From Buttiauxella sp. B2 (lineage in GTDB: Bacteria > Pseudomonadota > Gammaproteobacteria > Enterobacterales > Enterobacteriaceae): a stretch of 64,000 nt of DNA. The DNA lies in NCBI RefSeq assembly GCF_006376615.1, contig NZ_VEXQ01000006.1, positions 124,001 to 188,000 of the forward strand, written 5' to 3'. Below, one piece after another: positions 46,801 to 56,867 of this stretch. The notes beneath the pieces were generated by a model, which had not been told where the DNA came from, searched no databases, and saw only the letters and a list, made by a program, of their open reading frames with translations. The translations under genes and the position numbers were made by a program. How positions within the stretch are numbered: position 1 is the stretch's first letter; the number at the start of each line of letters is the position of its first letter.

Positions 46801-47777
46801 CTGAATCGAGTCTTGAAAAAACCATCGCTGAATCTTTTTCCCAGCTATTGGGCTGCGAAATTCAGTCTGTTGATGACGACTTCTTTGCACTCGGTGGGCA
46901 TTCGTTGCTGGCGATGCGCCTGGCAGCACAGTTACGCCGTACGCTCGCAAGGCCTGTGACCGTTGGGCAAGTAATGGTTGCGTCGACAGTCGGGCAACTT
47001 GCCGAAACTCTGGCGCAAGAACAGAGTGAAGAAGAAGCCAATCTTGCTGGTTTTGATGTGGTGCTGCCGTTGCGTAAAAGTAGCGGGCCAACGCTTTATT
47101 GTTTCCATCCGGCGTCCGGTTTTGCCTGGCAATTTAGCGTGTTGCAACGCTACCTTGACCCACGCTGGTCAATTACGGGTATTCAGTCTCCACGCCCTAC
47201 AGGGCCAATGCAACTGGCTGAAAATCTTGCGCAAGTTTGTGAAGCGCACCTGCAAACGCTACGTGAACTTCAACCCCATGGCCCGTATTACCTGATGGGA
47301 TATTCTTTAGGCGGTACACTGGCGCAAGGTATTGCAGCACGGCTTGAAGCAGCAGGGGAGAAAGTTGCTTTCCTCGGTCTGTTGGATACCTGGCCACCAG
47401 AAACGCAAAACTGGGCTGAAAAGGGCGCGAATGAACTTGATCCGGCTGTTCTTGACGAGATCAATCGCGAACGTGAGGCCTTCGTTGCGGCACAGCTTGG
47501 GTTGGCGTCTGATACGTTATTCCAGGCAATTGAAGGGAACTACGGCGATGCGGTGCGCTTGCTAACCACAGCGCAAAGCGTGCCATTTGGCGGTAAAGCG
47601 ACGTTATTTGTTGCAGAGCGAACGTTACCGCAAGGGATGGAACCGCAAAAAACCTGGGCACCGTGGGTAGCTGAACTTGATGTGTTCCGTCTGGATTGCG
47701 CCCATGTCGATATTATTTCCCCAAATGCTTTTGCGGAAATTGGGCCAGTGTTGCAGCGGGTATTAGCGCTGGATTAA
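43794..47777 (+). CDS. entF: EntF, enterobactin synthase (nonribosomal peptide synthetase)
   Basis: 1327 residues, about 34 longer than E. coli EntF (1293). Start is a GTG at 43794 with AGGGG upstream, inside ybdZ. Order of domains: condensation (HHLVVDG at 164-170), adenylation for serine (FTSGSTGRPKG near 632), peptidyl carrier (GGHSLL, carrier serine near 1036) and thioesterase (GYSLGG near 1169). It activates L-serine, joins it with dihydroxybenzoate and cyclises three units. The N-terminus has extra residues including an exact 15-bp tandem duplication at 43836-43865. EntD and YbdZ are its helpers. Confidence 0.98.
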   Translation: MSELMMAPAQEQQIETMPLETMPLVAAQPGIWMADQLSPQANAWSVAHYVEIKSVEIESAEPNGNINEALLCKAIMAGMKEADTLCMRFSEVDGEVRQWVDGRASFTSPLCRDLRDEAEPEATALAIMRDCLEQDLRINSGKPLYHHQLLRLSEKRWFWYQRFHHLVVDGFSFTAITRRIANIYSAYSQNKTPEPGPFTPFSEVVAEYEQYRQSDTWKRDAAFWADYAKQLPPPATLSTQPLTGPGSTTQLIRQSLSFDNADFHSLLEGARAHNLTAADMALGLVALWLGRLSGRADYSAGFIFMRRMGSAALCATGPVLNVLPFGVRIEPNFTLAELASNLAKELKGIRRYQRYDAEQIQRDLGKVSSGEPLYGPVLNLKMFDYRLDFAGIEGITHQLASGPVRDLEIALYISEQGDFSLEMLANSERYDTQTLQQHIARLPLLLRQFAGNPALRCIDAQLLHTPEIELLESVNTTQSDVPATTLSHLIAEQASRTPNAPALADENHQFTYREMREQVQVLACELIARGVKPGDVVAVALPRSVFLSLALQAIVEVGAAWLPLDTGYPDDRLHMMLEDAAPRLLLTSSEQLPRFSAINSLQTFCYQKMLAPENMAECKNRSAPEHTAYVIFTSGSTGRPKGVMVGQQAIVNRLLWMQNHYPLNGNDVVLQKTPCSFDVSVWEFFWPYIVGAQLVMAPPEAHRCPESLQQLFAQYRVTTTHFVPSMLAAFVAALTDDDAIANCATLQRVFCSGEALPTELCRQWETLTHIPLHNLYGPTEAAVDVSWYPAFGNELARVTGSSVPIGWPVWNTGLRILDSAMRPVPVGIAGDLYLTGIQLAQGYLSRPDLTASRFVADPFDAGERMYRTGDVARWLDNGAVEYLGRSDDQLKIRGQRIELGDIDRALQALPDVAQAVTHACVLNLGAAASGGDARQLVGYLVSASGQVLPVDAMREQLSAILPAHMVPVALVQLDDFPLSANGKLDRKALPLPELALRGSGRVPESSLEKTIAESFSQLLGCEIQSVDDDFFALGGHSLLAMRLAAQLRRTLARPVTVGQVMVASTVGQLAETLAQEQSEEEANLAGFDVVLPLRKSSGPTLYCFHPASGFAWQFSVLQRYLDPRWSITGIQSPRPTGPMQLAENLAQVCEAHLQTLRELQPHGPYYLMGYSLGGTLAQGIAARLEAAGEKVAFLGLLDTWPPETQNWAEKGANELDPAVLDEINREREAFVAAQLGLASDTLFQAIEGNYGDAVRLLTTAQSVPFGGKATLFVAERTLPQGMEPQKTWAPWVAELDVFRLDCAHVDIISPNAFAEIGPVLQRVLALD
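43836..43865 (+). repeat. Exact 15-bp tandem repeat in the entF 5' end
   Basis: GAAACCATGCCGTTA occurs twice in tandem (43836-43850, 43851-43865) and encodes ETMPL twice. It lies just before the conserved VAAQPGIW of the condensation domain. Confidence 0.95.
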
Positions 47778-47784
47778 ATCAAAA

Positions 47785-47807
47785 GGGTGGATGTCGCTAA
47801 TCCACCC
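47785..47807. repeat. REP-like palindrome after entF (first)
   Basis: GGGTGGAT-N7-ATCCACCC, an 8-bp stem. It shares GTCGCTA (as TAGCGAC) with the next palindrome and looks like a dispersed enterobacterial intergenic repeat. It may also end entF transcripts. Confidence 0.6.
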
Positions 47808-47827
47808 TACAAAATCCGAGTCCGTAG

Positions 47828-47854
47828 GTCGGATTAGCGTTAGCGACATCCGAC
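47828..47854. repeat. REP-like palindrome before the fepC 3' end (second)
   Basis: GTCGGAT-N13-ATCCGAC, preceded by GTAG, resembles the BIME/REP type of intergenic repeat. It forms a pair with the palindrome 20 bp to the left, in the gap between convergent entF and fepC where E. coli has fepE. Confidence 0.6.
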
Positions 47855-47880
47855 ATTAACCAAACCTTCAAAGTGCTGGC

Positions 47881-48681
47881 TCATCCGCGTCCCAACGGCA
47901 CCACCAAAGGTGTATGCGCTACCGGGTCCTCGATAATCATGCAGCGTAAACCGTAAATCGCTTCGATAAGCTCTGGCGTGACAATCTCGGTCGGAGCACC
48001 TTCGGCAACAATCTTTCCATCACGCAGCGCGATTAAGTGCGTGGCGTAACGGCAGGCCTGATTCAAATCGTGCAACACAGCGGCAAGCGTAAAACCTTGT
48101 TTTTGGTTCAGTTCACGCAATAACTCGAGCAAATCAATTTGATGGCTGATATCGAGCCAGGTTGTTGGCTCATCAAGCAGCAAGATCGAGGTTTCTTGTG
48201 CCAGTACCATAGCAATCCATGCACGCTGCCGTTGACCACCAGAAAGCGTATCGACAGGTTGTTCGGCTAGATCTTCAATGTTCGTGGCTTTTAACGCACG
48301 TTCTACCGCCTGGCTGTCTTCTTCTCGCCAGCGGGAAAACATCGGCTGGTGGGGATATCGCCCGCGAGCGACCAGTTCTGCCACGCTAATATCGCCCGGT
48401 GCACTGGAGTTTTGTGCCAGTAATCCTACACGCCGCGCCACTTCTTTGGTCGCAAAGCGGTGGATTTCATTACCGTCTAGCCACACCTGGCCGTTCATCG
48501 GTTTCATCAGACGGCTTAACGTGCGCAATAGCGTCGATTTTCCGCAGCCGTTGGGGCCGATAATGGCAGTAAATTTGCCATCAGGAATGGCAACTGTCAG
48601 GCCGTCGGCGACCACATGATTGCCATATCCCAGCTTTAGCTGTTCGCCATGCAGGCGCGATGGAGAGGAGATTTGGCTCAT
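47881..48681 (-). CDS. fepC: FepC, ferric enterobactin ABC transporter ATPase
   Basis: 266 residues. Walker A is GPNGCGKST, the signature is LSGGQRQRAWIAMVLAQ and Walker B is ILLLDEPT. It powers ferric-enterobactin import through FepD and FepG. Its start overlaps the fepG stop (4 bp), so fepD-fepG-fepC are translationally coupled. fepE, which lies between entF and fepC in K-12, is absent. Confidence 0.97.
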   Translation of the reverse strand: MSQISSPSRLHGEQLKLGYGNHVVADGLTVAIPDGKFTAIIGPNGCGKSTLLRTLSRLMKPMNGQVWLDGNEIHRFATKEVARRVGLLAQNSSAPGDISVAELVARGRYPHQPMFSRWREEDSQAVERALKATNIEDLAEQPVDTLSGGQRQRAWIAMVLAQETSILLLDEPTTWLDISHQIDLLELLRELNQKQGFTLAAVLHDLNQACRYATHLIALRDGKIVAEGAPTEIVTPELIEAIYGLRCMIIEDPVAHTPLVVPLGRG

Positions 48682-49670
48682 TTCTTACGGGACTCCTGAA
48701 TCAACAACGCAATAAGATAGATGCCGCCGAGGCTTACGGTAACTACGCCAACCGGCAACTGATATGGCATGAAAAGTTGTTGGGCGCACAAGTCAGCCCC
48801 AAGTAACAAGGCTGCACCACATAATCCCGATTGCAGTAAACCCCAGCGCGAAGTGCCACTCAGACGACGTGCGATGTGCGGTGCCACTAGCGCAATAAAT
48901 GAAATTGGCCCGGCTAATGCGGTTGCTGCAGCGGTGAGGATAACGCCGGTCAGCATCAGCATCAGGCGGGAGCGCTCAACTGAAACACCGAGTGCGCAGG
49001 CGCTGTCATCACCCATTTCCAACAGGCGCATGCGGCGTACTAGCAGTGCTCCGACGACCAATGCCAGTAGCATTAATGGTGCGGCAGGGAAGATTTTCCC
49101 CCAGGTCAAACCGTTCAGAGAACCGGCATTCCACAGGCCTGCAGAAATAGCGGTTTCAAGCGATGCATGCAGCAAAAGCCAGGTGTTAAAGGCCACCAGC
49201 ATGGCTCGTACGCCGATACCGATAATGATCAGGCGGAAGGTTTCGATGCCGTTGCGCCAGGCCAGCAGCCAGACAATCAACGCCGTAATGATGCCACCTG
49301 CCATGGCTGAGGTGGCAATTGCGGTTTGATGTTGACCGAACAGCACCATCGCAATTAACACGCCGGTCCACGCGCCAGTGTTAAACCCCATCACATCGGG
49401 GCTGCCGAGTGGGTTGCGCATAAGCGACTGGAAGATGGCCCCGCTGACGCCCAATGCCCCGCCGATTAGCAGCGCCATCACCACGCGAGGTAGCCGCCAT
49501 TCAACGACCACGAGCGAGATATTGCGCGGCGCGGACCCTAAGAGTGCGTCAAAAACCTGGCTTACCGTAAGCGGCAGCACGCCACTTCCCAAGCTCCATA
49601 AACCCAGAGTGATACTAAGCAGCAATAAGAGCAGGCTGGCGATTAACAAGCGAGGGGAGAGGCGGCTCAT
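48678..49670 (-). CDS. fepG: FepG, ferric enterobactin permease subunit
   Basis: 330 residues with about ten membrane segments of the BtuC/FecCD type. Typical blocks are RLPRVVMALLIGGALGVSGAIFQSLMRNPLGSPDVMGFNTGA and GPISFIALVAPHIARRL, the latter being the loop that contacts the ATPase. It forms the inner-membrane channel with FepD. Overlaps of 4 bp on both sides couple it to fepD and fepC. Confidence 0.97.
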   Translation of the reverse strand: MSRLSPRLLIASLLLLLLSITLGLWSLGSGVLPLTVSQVFDALLGSAPRNISLVVVEWRLPRVVMALLIGGALGVSGAIFQSLMRNPLGSPDVMGFNTGAWTGVLIAMVLFGQHQTAIATSAMAGGIITALIVWLLAWRNGIETFRLIIIGIGVRAMLVAFNTWLLLHASLETAISAGLWNAGSLNGLTWGKIFPAAPLMLLALVVGALLVRRMRLLEMGDDSACALGVSVERSRLMLMLTGVILTAAATALAGPISFIALVAPHIARRLSGTSRWGLLQSGLCGAALLLGADLCAQQLFMPYQLPVGVVTVSLGGIYLIALLIQESRKK

Positions 49671-50662
49671 AACCCGGCTCCTTTGCGGCTACGGCGCACC
49701 AGATAAATCAACATTGGCGCACCAATAAACGCACTAACCACCGAAACGCGTAACTCGCCGGGGACCAACATGCGGCCAATAATATCGGCGAACAGCAGTA
49801 ATGCGGGCGTGGCGATTAAAGTGACGGGAAGTGACCAGCGATGATCGGCACCCACCAACCAGCGCGACAGATGCGGCATCATCAGGCCAATAAAAGCGAT
49901 TGGCCCAACGGCTGCCGTGGCGCTTCCACACAGCAATGTAATGGATATCAAGCCCAGTAATTGGGTGCGAGCAACTTTACTGCCAAGTGCTGTGGCGGTA
50001 TCGGTACCCATGCTCAGGCTATTAAGCGAGCGACTGATAAATAACGCAATTACGCAGCCTGCAAGCACTGGCAGCACAATAATTTTTAATGTCGAAAGGG
50101 TGCGAATATCAAGCGTTCCGGCTTGCCAGAAGCGTAGTTGGTCGTACACCACCGGGTTCAGAAGCGAGATACCGTTGCTCAAACCTTCAAGTACCGCGCC
50201 AAGTGCCACGCCCGCCAGGGTTAATCGGACAGGGCTTAGTTGCCCTCCGCCCTGACTGCCAGTAAACGCCACCACTAATGCAGCGAATAGTGCGCCAGAA
50301 AACGCCAGGCCAAGCAGTGCGAGTGGTGAGGAAAGACTCCAGACTGCGGCACCCAACACAATGGCGAAACTGGCTCCGGCATTAACGCCAAGCAGGCCAG
50401 GGTCGGCGAGTGGGTTACGAGTCAGGGTTTGCATCAGCGCACCAGCAAGGCCAAGTGCGCCTCCGGCGAGAATACCTGCCAATGTGCGCGGTAAACGTGC
50501 ATCAAGTACGATAGTGCAATCCGCACTTTTACACTGGCCGCTAAGTGCCTCCATAACGACTTCAACAGGCAGTGATTTTGCGCCTAACAGCAAACTGAGT
50601 GTTGCCATTAAAAGCAGCAAGAAAAACAGGATAAGCAGAACGGATAGCCGAGAAGCCGACAT
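49667..50662 (-). CDS. fepD: FepD, ferric enterobactin permease subunit
   Basis: 331 residues from the ATG at 50662 (MSASRLSVLL), with AGGT upstream; longer in-frame starts up to 50719 would run into the Fur box. It is a FecCD-type permease with ARLPRTLAGILAGGALGLAGALMQTLTRNPLADPGLLGVNAGA split by conserved glycine turns, and GPIAFIGLMMPHLSRWLVG as the coupling loop. It pairs with FepG. First gene of fepD-fepG-fepC, divergent from entS. Confidence 0.96.
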   Translation of the reverse strand: MSASRLSVLLILFFLLLLMATLSLLLGAKSLPVEVVMEALSGQCKSADCTIVLDARLPRTLAGILAGGALGLAGALMQTLTRNPLADPGLLGVNAGASFAIVLGAAVWSLSSPLALLGLAFSGALFAALVVAFTGSQGGGQLSPVRLTLAGVALGAVLEGLSNGISLLNPVVYDQLRFWQAGTLDIRTLSTLKIIVLPVLAGCVIALFISRSLNSLSMGTDTATALGSKVARTQLLGLISITLLCGSATAAVGPIAFIGLMMPHLSRWLVGADHRWSLPVTLIATPALLLFADIIGRMLVPGELRVSVVSAFIGAPMLIYLVRRSRKGAGL

Positions 50663-50698
50663 ATTGTTACCTGATACAAATTCCATGTAAAATTTAAT

Positions 50699-50717
50699 GA
50701 TAGTTATTATCATTATC
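50699..50717. promoter_or_regulatory. Fur box between fepD and entS
   Basis: GATAGTTATTATCATTATC matches the 19-bp Fur consensus at 16 positions. It lies 37 bp from the fepD start and 71 bp from the entS start and should repress both under iron-replete conditions. Confidence 0.9.
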
Positions 50718-50787
50718 ACTCTTATTTGTTTATGTTAGCATGAGCCGCCTCGCACCCGGAAAGAAAAATTCGTTTTAAGGCCATGTA

Positions 50788-52044
50788 ATGAACCGCAATT
50801 CTTTGCTGCTAAATCTCAGTTTACTCAAGACTCATCCCGCTTTTCGCGCCGTTTTCCTTGCCCGTTTTATCTCCATTTTATCTTTGGGGTTACTCGGTGT
50901 TGCGGTGCCAGTACAAATTCAGATGCTTACGGGTTCCTCACTGCAAGTGGGTTTAGCGGTGACGTTGACCGGCAGCGCGATGTTTATCGGTTTGATGATG
51001 GGCGGGGTGCTGGCAGACAGGCACGAGCGTCGCCGTCTTATCTTGCTGGCGCGTTCTACCTGCGGAGTAGGTTTTATTGGCCTGACAATTAATGCTGCTT
51101 TGCCGGAACCTTCGCTAGCCGCGATTTATCTGCTTGGCGTGTGGGATGGCTTCTTTGGTGCGCTCGGCGTCACAGCACTTCTCGCCGCAACACCTGCGTT
51201 GGTCGGGCGCGAGAATTTAATGCAGGCAAGTGCGATTACTATGCTCACTGTGCATCTCGGCTCAGTGATATCGCCAATGATAGGCGGGATGTTGCTGGCA
51301 TCGGGCGGTGTAGTGTGGAACTACGCGCTGGCCTCAATCGGCACCTTCATTACTTTACTTCCATTGCTGAGTTTGCCGAAACTGGCACCACCGCCACAAG
51401 CGCGTGAAAACCCACTGCTTTCTTTGTGGAACGGGCTACGCTTCCTGGTCGGTCATCCGATTATCGGTGGCATTGCGTTAGTCGGTGCGTTACTGACGAT
51501 GGCGAGTGCGGTGCGTGTTCTCTATCCGGCTTTAGCCGGGCACTGGCACATGAGTGCGGCGCAAATCGGTCTGATGTATGCCGCGGTTCCTCTGGGTGCT
51601 GCTATTGGTGCATTAACCAGTGGACGCATCGCTCATCATGCGCGTCCAGGCATGATTATGCTGGTGAGTGGTGTCGTGTCGTTTATCTCTATTGGGGTTT
51701 TCAGTTTGATGCCCTTCTGGGGATTTGGGCTTGCTTGCCTTGCGCTGTTTGGCTATCTCAGTGCAATCAGTTCTTTGCTGCAATACACCTTAATTCAGAC
51801 GCTTACACCAGACGGTATGCTAGGCCGTATTAATGGATTATGGACGGCGCAAAACGTGACTGGAGATGCGATTGGAGCCGCGATTTTAGGCGCGATGACG
51901 GTGGCGTTAACGCCCGTTGCGGCGGCGAGCTCCGGTGGTTTTGCGTTGACGTTATGCGGGATTGTGCTGGCGGTTGTTCTGGTGCAATTACGACGTTATC
52001 AGCAAGCCGCTCCGGCGCAAACCGAAGCAGCTACGGCTAAGTAA
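50788..52044 (+). CDS. entS: EntS, enterobactin exporter (MFS)
   Basis: 418 residues and about twelve membrane helices; E. coli EntS has 416. Conserved motifs are [21 protein letters not shown] and the MFS loop [12 protein letters not shown]. It exports enterobactin from the cytoplasm to the periplasm. It is controlled by the divergent Fur box. Its stop codon abuts the fepB stop codon with no gap (52044/52045). Confidence 0.96.
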   Translation: MNRNSLLLNLSLLKTHPAFRAVFLARFISILSLGLLGVAVPVQIQMLTGSSLQVGLAVTLTGSAMFIGLMMGGVLADRHERRRLILLARSTCGVGFIGLTINAALPEPSLAAIYLLGVWDGFFGALGVTALLAATPALVGRENLMQASAITMLTVHLGSVISPMIGGMLLASGGVVWNYALASIGTFITLLPLLSLPKLAPPPQARENPLLSLWNGLRFLVGHPIIGGIALVGALLTMASAVRVLYPALAGHWHMSAAQIGLMYAAVPLGAAIGALTSGRIAHHARPGMIMLVSGVVSFISIGVFSLMPFWGFGLACLALFGYLSAISSLLQYTLIQTLTPDGMLGRINGLWTAQNVTGDAIGAAILGAMTVALTPVAAASSGGFALTLCGIVLAVVLVQLRRYQQAAPAQTEAATAK

Positions 52045-52989
52045 TCACTTGCTGGCAAATAACTTGCTCATGCGATCAAGTATTTGAGTGGCACTGTAAT
52101 AATCCAGACGGAATGTTTCTGTGCCCAGCGCGTAAACCTGTTCTTTCTGCACCGCAGGAATATGCGAGAGCAGCGGGTTGGTTTTAAGCAAGGTGGCGTC
52201 TTTCTCGTCGCTGGCAAACAGGAACAGACTCTCGCCATTCAAACCAGTCGCAAGGTTTTCACCACCCAGTTGCACGATATCGTGACGTTTTCCCATGCTT
52301 TGGAGGGCCGGAAGCGACGCAGGTAGAGCCGATAACGTGAAGCCAAGCTGTTGGAGTAATTTCCCTTGCGCGGATTCCGACGTCCAGAGGTTAGCCGAAC
52401 GAGATGCCGGGGTGTAAACCAGCGCGGTAACAGGCTGCGGTGGCAATGTCATATGCATTTTGGCTTCACTCAGTTGCTTATCGAAGCTGGAAATTCTGTC
52501 GGCCGCTTGCTTTTCGTGGCCAGTAATTTTGCCGAGTTGAGTGAGTAATCCCTGCCAGCTTTTATCGTCATAATTAATCACGAGCGTCGGTGCGATGGCG
52601 GATAACTGGTCATAAAGGGAGAGCGCGGAATCACCCCCGGTGGCGCTGACCAAAATAAGATCCGGCATTTGTGCCGCGACGGCTTCTGCGCTGGCTTCGC
52701 CAATATACAAGCGTTGTATGTTACGTGTTTTGGCCACATCACCCCATTGACGAAGGAATCCTTGCGAGTCCGCCATGCGGTTGCCCGGCGTCGTTGCGCC
52801 GCTCGCGACTATTGGTGCATCAATTGCCAGTAGCGAGCCGGTTAATGTCACGCTGGTTGAAACAATCCTCTGCGGTGCCTGTTCAAGCGTGTGTGTACCA
52901 CGGGTGTCAGTGATGGTTCGTGGCCAGTCGGCTGCATGGGCAAGGTTGCTCAGACATAAAAGGATAACTGCGGAGAATCTGATTTTCAC
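52045..52989 (-). CDS. fepB: FepB, periplasmic ferric enterobactin-binding protein
   Basis: 314 residues with a short Sec signal peptide (hydrophobic core [13 protein letters not shown], probable cut after AHA at about residue 19). The type III solute-binding fold contains [26 protein letters not shown] and [18 protein letters not shown]. It carries ferric enterobactin from FepA to FepDG. It converges directly on entS and diverges from entC across a Fur-controlled region. Confidence 0.96.
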   Translation of the reverse strand: MKIRFSAVILLCLSNLAHAADWPRTITDTRGTHTLEQAPQRIVSTSVTLTGSLLAIDAPIVASGATTPGNRMADSQGFLRQWGDVAKTRNIQRLYIGEASAEAVAAQMPDLILVSATGGDSALSLYDQLSAIAPTLVINYDDKSWQGLLTQLGKITGHEKQAADRISSFDKQLSEAKMHMTLPPQPVTALVYTPASRSANLWTSESAQGKLLQQLGFTLSALPASLPALQSMGKRHDIVQLGGENLATGLNGESLFLFASDEKDATLLKTNPLLSHIPAVQKEQVYALGTETFRLDYYSATQILDRMSKLFASK

Positions 52990-53193
52990 TCAATGACATC
53001 CTGTTGAAATTTGCGCGCAATGTTATGGTAATGCTTCTCATTTTCACTATTCTGCCATCCCGGCGCAAGTATGACGATTGTTAAAAAAAATTTGCCTTTG
53101 TTGACAGCGGGCGGGTTTCTCTTTAGGTTACGACTCCGAAATACAAATGATAATTATTATTAATATCCTTTATCATTTTTTAACGGAGGACGC
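52990..53193. promoter_or_regulatory. fepB-entC divergent Fur-regulated region
   Basis: 204 bp with two Fur-box-like 19-mers, each matching the consensus at 15 positions: 53149-53167 near entC and 53027-53045 (read on the minus strand) near fepB. The entC ribosome site is ACGGAGGACGC. Confidence 0.85.
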
Positions 53194-54375
53194 ATGGAAA
53201 CGTTACTGGCGCCGCAGTCACAAGAAAAACAGCTAACACATTGTGCAGATAGCTTTTTCTTTATGTCGCCTTACCGCAGTTTTTCGACAAATGGCTGCTT
53301 TGCTCGTCTGGATATCCCGGCGCTGGATGGCGCAAACCCCCATGGTCACTTGCAAACACAGCTTCGCGAAGCGTTTGAAAATGCCAAAAAGCATGGCATC
53401 GAGAAGCCCGTTGTTGTCGGCGCAATCCCGTTTGATCCCCGCAAACCATCAGCTTTGTTTATTCCTGAAAGCTCGCAGACGTTTTCTCGTGCGCAGCGCC
53501 AGGACGATGCCTGCCAATTTGTTACGGGGAAACCGCTAAACATTGCGGCGCGCAAAGCGATTCCAGAACAAGACAAATTTATGGAAATGGTAGCGCATGC
53601 CGCTGCCGCAACCGCGCTGCCGGATATCGACAAAGTGGTGCTCTCGCGCCTGATTGATATCGAAACCGATGCGCCTGTTGATCTCGATGCGTTGCTCAAT
53701 CGCCTGATTAGCCAAAACCCGACCAGCTATAACTTCCATGTTCCGTTGCCAGATGGCAGCTCGCTGGTGGGGGCAAGCCCGGAATTGCTGTTACGCAAAT
53801 CCGGCAAGAATTTCAGCTCGTTACCGCTGGCAGGTTCAGCGCGACGCGACAAAGAAAATATCCCACGTGATAGCGAAATTGGCGCGCAACTGCTGCGTTC
53901 AACCAAAGACCGTCATGAACACGGTCTGGTCACTCAGGCGATGCAAAGTGTATTGCAGCCGCACAGCCAGTATTTAACGCTTTCCGATACACCAGAACTG
54001 ATTACGACCCCGACGTTATGGCACCTTGCCACGCCGATTTACGGGCAGATAAAAGACAGCCAGGACAACGCGCTAACGCTAGCCTGCTTGCTGCATCCAA
54101 CTCCTGCGTTAAGCGGCTTCCCACACGATGTCGCGCAAAAACTTATTGCCGAACTGGAACCGTTTGACCGCGAATTATTTGGCGGAATTGTCGGTTGGTG
54201 TGACGCCGAGGGTAACGGTGAGTGGGTTGTGACGATTCGTTGTGCCCGCGTGGGGGGCAAACAAGTGCGCTTGTTCGCAGGCGCGGGCATCGTACCAGCC
54301 TCATCACCGGAATCAGAATGGCGCGAAACCGGCGTAAAACTTTCCACCATGCTGCACGTATTCGGACTCAATTAA
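53194..54375 (+). CDS. entC: EntC, isochorismate synthase
   Basis: 393 residues; E. coli has 391. The chorismate-binding domain fills the chain, with [50 protein letters not shown] and [25 protein letters not shown] supplying the active site and magnesium ligands. It converts chorismate to isochorismate. First gene of entCEBAH; entE starts at the next base after its stop. Confidence 0.97.
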   Translation: METLLAPQSQEKQLTHCADSFFFMSPYRSFSTNGCFARLDIPALDGANPHGHLQTQLREAFENAKKHGIEKPVVVGAIPFDPRKPSALFIPESSQTFSRAQRQDDACQFVTGKPLNIAARKAIPEQDKFMEMVAHAAAATALPDIDKVVLSRLIDIETDAPVDLDALLNRLISQNPTSYNFHVPLPDGSSLVGASPELLLRKSGKNFSSLPLAGSARRDKENIPRDSEIGAQLLRSTKDRHEHGLVTQAMQSVLQPHSQYLTLSDTPELITTPTLWHLATPIYGQIKDSQDNALTLACLLHPTPALSGFPHDVAQKLIAELEPFDRELFGGIVGWCDAEGNGEWVVTIRCARVGGKQVRLFAGAGIVPASSPESEWRETGVKLSTMLHVFGLN

Positions 54376-55992
54376 ATGGCGATTCAATTCACTCGCTGGC
54401 CGGCGGATTTGGCCGCACGTTATCGTGAGAAAGGCTACTGGGCGGATTTACCGCTTACCGACATTCTTACTCGTCATGCAAAAAATGATGCACTTGCGCT
54501 GATTGATGGCGAGCGCCATTACAGCTACCGCGAACTGGAGCTAGCAGCCACTCGTCTGGCGTGCGCATTGCAGCGCCGTGGCCTGAGTTCCGGTGAAACA
54601 GCATTGGTTCAGCTTGGCAATGTGGCGGAACTGTACATCACGTTATTTGCGCTACTGAAAATTGGTGTCGCCCCAGTTAACGCGCTCTTTAGCCATCAAC
54701 GTACCGAGATGGAAGCGTACGCAAAGCAAATCGAACCGGCGGTACTGATTGCCGATCGCAAACACAACTTGTTCTCTCACGACGATTTTCTGGATGCGCT
54801 CTGCCAACAGAACCCGTCGCTGCGTATGGCGGTATTGCTAAATGAAAACGACCGCGAACGTTCGCTGAGCGCGTTTATCAACGAGTCGGAAGATAACTTT
54901 GTTGCCTGTCATTCGGCTGCTGATGAAGTTGCTTTTTTCCAGCTTTCTGGCGGCAGCACTGGCACGCCAAAACTGATTCCGCGCACGCATAACGACTACT
55001 ACTACAGCATTCGCCGCAGCGTAGAAATATGCCGCTTTGATGCCAACACGCGTTTCTTGTGCGCGATTCCTGCGGCACATAACTACGCGCTGAGTTCACC
55101 AGGTTCGCTGGGTGTATTTTACGGCGGTGGCCGAGTGGTGCTGGCAAATGACCCGAGCGCCACGCTGTGCTTCCCACTTATCGAACGCCATCAAATTAAT
55201 GCTACCGCACTGGTGCCACCGGCTGTCAGCCTTTGGCTACAGGCAATTAGCGAGTGGGGCAGCAATCAATCCCTTGAATCTTTAGAGCTGTTACAGGTTG
55301 GCGGCGCGCGTTTGAGCGAAGCTCTGGCTGCACGAATTCCCGCGGAAATTGGTTGCCAACTACAGCAAGTATTCGGCATGGCTGAAGGGCTGGTGAACTA
55401 CACACGCCTTGATGATGACAACGACCATATCTTCAAAACCCAAGGCAAACCGATGTGCCCGGACGATGAGGTTTGGGTAGCTGATGAAAACGGTAATCCG
55501 ATGCCAGCGGGGGTAGTGGGCCGCCTGATGACGCGCGGGCCATACACCTTCCGAGGCTATTACCGCAGCCCGGAACACAATGCCAGCGCCTTTGATGCCA
55601 ACGGTTTTTACTGTTCCGGCGATCTGATTTCTATTGCCGAAGATGGTTACATCACGGTTCAGGGGCGCGAAAAAGATCAGATCAATCGTGGTGGGGAAAA
55701 GATTGCCGCCGAAGAGATAGAAAACCTGTTGCTGCGCCATGAAGAGATTATTCACGCAGCACTCGTCTCGATGGAAGACAGCCTGCTGGGTGAGAAAAGC
55801 TGCGCATTTATTGTTGGCAGCCGCCCGTTCCGCGCAGTGGAAGTTCGTCGCTATTTGCGTGAATTGGGTATTGCAGATTTTAAGCTGCCGGATCGTATCG
55901 AAATTGTTGGAAGTCTGCCGCTTACCGCTGTAGGCAAAGTAGACAAAAAACGTTTGCGCCAGTTGATTGCTGATAAGCAACTGGCTTCTTGA
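54376..55992 (+). CDS. entE: EntE, 2,3-dihydroxybenzoate-AMP ligase
   Basis: 538 residues; E. coli has 536. It is an ANL adenylation enzyme with [19 protein letters not shown] as the P-loop-like motif, [12 protein letters not shown] as motif A5, YCSGDLISI and the C-terminal catalytic lysine in [12 protein letters not shown]. It activates 2,3-dihydroxybenzoate and loads it on the aryl carrier domain of EntB. It starts immediately after entC, and entB follows after 14 bp. Confidence 0.97.
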   Translation: MAIQFTRWPADLAARYREKGYWADLPLTDILTRHAKNDALALIDGERHYSYRELELAATRLACALQRRGLSSGETALVQLGNVAELYITLFALLKIGVAPVNALFSHQRTEMEAYAKQIEPAVLIADRKHNLFSHDDFLDALCQQNPSLRMAVLLNENDRERSLSAFINESEDNFVACHSAADEVAFFQLSGGSTGTPKLIPRTHNDYYYSIRRSVEICRFDANTRFLCAIPAAHNYALSSPGSLGVFYGGGRVVLANDPSATLCFPLIERHQINATALVPPAVSLWLQAISEWGSNQSLESLELLQVGGARLSEALAARIPAEIGCQLQQVFGMAEGLVNYTRLDDDNDHIFKTQGKPMCPDDEVWVADENGNPMPAGVVGRLMTRGPYTFRGYYRSPEHNASAFDANGFYCSGDLISIAEDGYITVQGREKDQINRGGEKIAAEEIENLLLRHEEIIHAALVSMEDSLLGEKSCAFIVGSRPFRAVEVRRYLRELGIADFKLPDRIEIVGSLPLTAVGKVDKKRLRQLIADKQLAS

Positions 55993-56006
55993 TTGACGGA
56001 GAAATT

Positions 56007-56867
56007 ATGGCTATCCCAAAACTGAACGCGTACACCTTACCGACGGCTGCCGACATCCCAGAAAATAAAGTGAGCTGGGCGTTTGAACCTGAACGTGCGG
56101 CGCTGCTGATTCATGATATGCAGGAATATTTCATTGATTTCTGGGGTGATGATTGCCCGATGATCCAACAGGTTATCGCCAACATTGCTGCCCTGCGTCA
56201 GTACTGCAAACTGCACAATATCCCAGTCTATTACACTGCACAGCCTAATGCTCAGAGCGATGAAGACCGTGCATTGCTAAACGACATGTGGGGACCTGGC
56301 TTAAACAAACACCCTGAGCGCCAGAAAGTAGTGGCTGAACTTGTGCCTGATGAACACGACACGGTTTTGACTAAATGGCGTTACAGCGCGTTTATCCGCT
56401 CGCCGCTGGAACAAGCTTTGAAAGAAACTGGCCGTAACCAACTGATTATCTGCGGTGTGTATGCCCACATCGGTTGTATGACGACGGCAACTGACGCGTT
56501 TATGCGTGATATCAAACCGTTTATGGTGGCCGACTCACTGGCAGATTTCAGCCGTGAAGAACATATGATGGCGCTGAAATACACCGCCGGTCGTTCAGGG
56601 CGCGTGGTAATGACTCGTGATTTGCTACCTGAAATTGCGCCGCAAAACAAACAGCAACTGCGTGAAGTAGTGCTGCCATTGCTTGATGAATCCGATATTC
56701 CGGAAGACGATGAAAATTTGATTGATTACGGCCTTGATTCGGTTCGTATGATGGCGCTTGCAGCACGCTGGCGCAAAATCCACACTGATATCGACTTCGT
56801 GATGCTGGCGAAAAACCCGACCATCGATGCATGGTGGACGGTGCTGTCACGGGTACCACAAGCATGA
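56007..56867 (+). CDS. entB: EntB, isochorismatase and aryl carrier protein
   Basis: 286 residues from the ATG at 56007 (MAIPKLNAYT), preceded by ACGGAGAAATT. The N-terminal isochorismatase domain (about 1-205) contains ALLIHDMQEYF (catalytic Asp) and CGVYAHIGCMTTATDA; the C-terminal carrier domain has Ser245 in DYGLDSVRMM, the phosphopantetheine site loaded by EntD. It hydrolyses isochorismate to 2,3-dihydro-2,3-dihydroxybenzoate and presents the aryl group to EntF. Overlaps entA by 4 bp. Confidence 0.97.
   Translation: MAIPKLNAYTLPTAADIPENKVSWAFEPERAALLIHDMQEYFIDFWGDDCPMIQQVIANIAALRQYCKLHNIPVYYTAQPNAQSDEDRALLNDMWGPGLNKHPERQKVVAELVPDEHDTVLTKWRYSAFIRSPLEQALKETGRNQLIICGVYAHIGCMTTATDAFMRDIKPFMVADSLADFSREEHMMALKYTAGRSGRVVMTRDLLPEIAPQNKQQLREVVLPLLDESDIPEDDENLIDYGLDSVRMMALAARWRKIHTDIDFVMLAKNPTIDAWWTVLSRVPQA

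Noticed and set aside
45370-47661. Several 60-140 codon open frames on both strands inside entF
   Set aside because: All overlap the continuous NRPS frame with intact C, A, PCP and TE motifs; they are by-products of its codon use.
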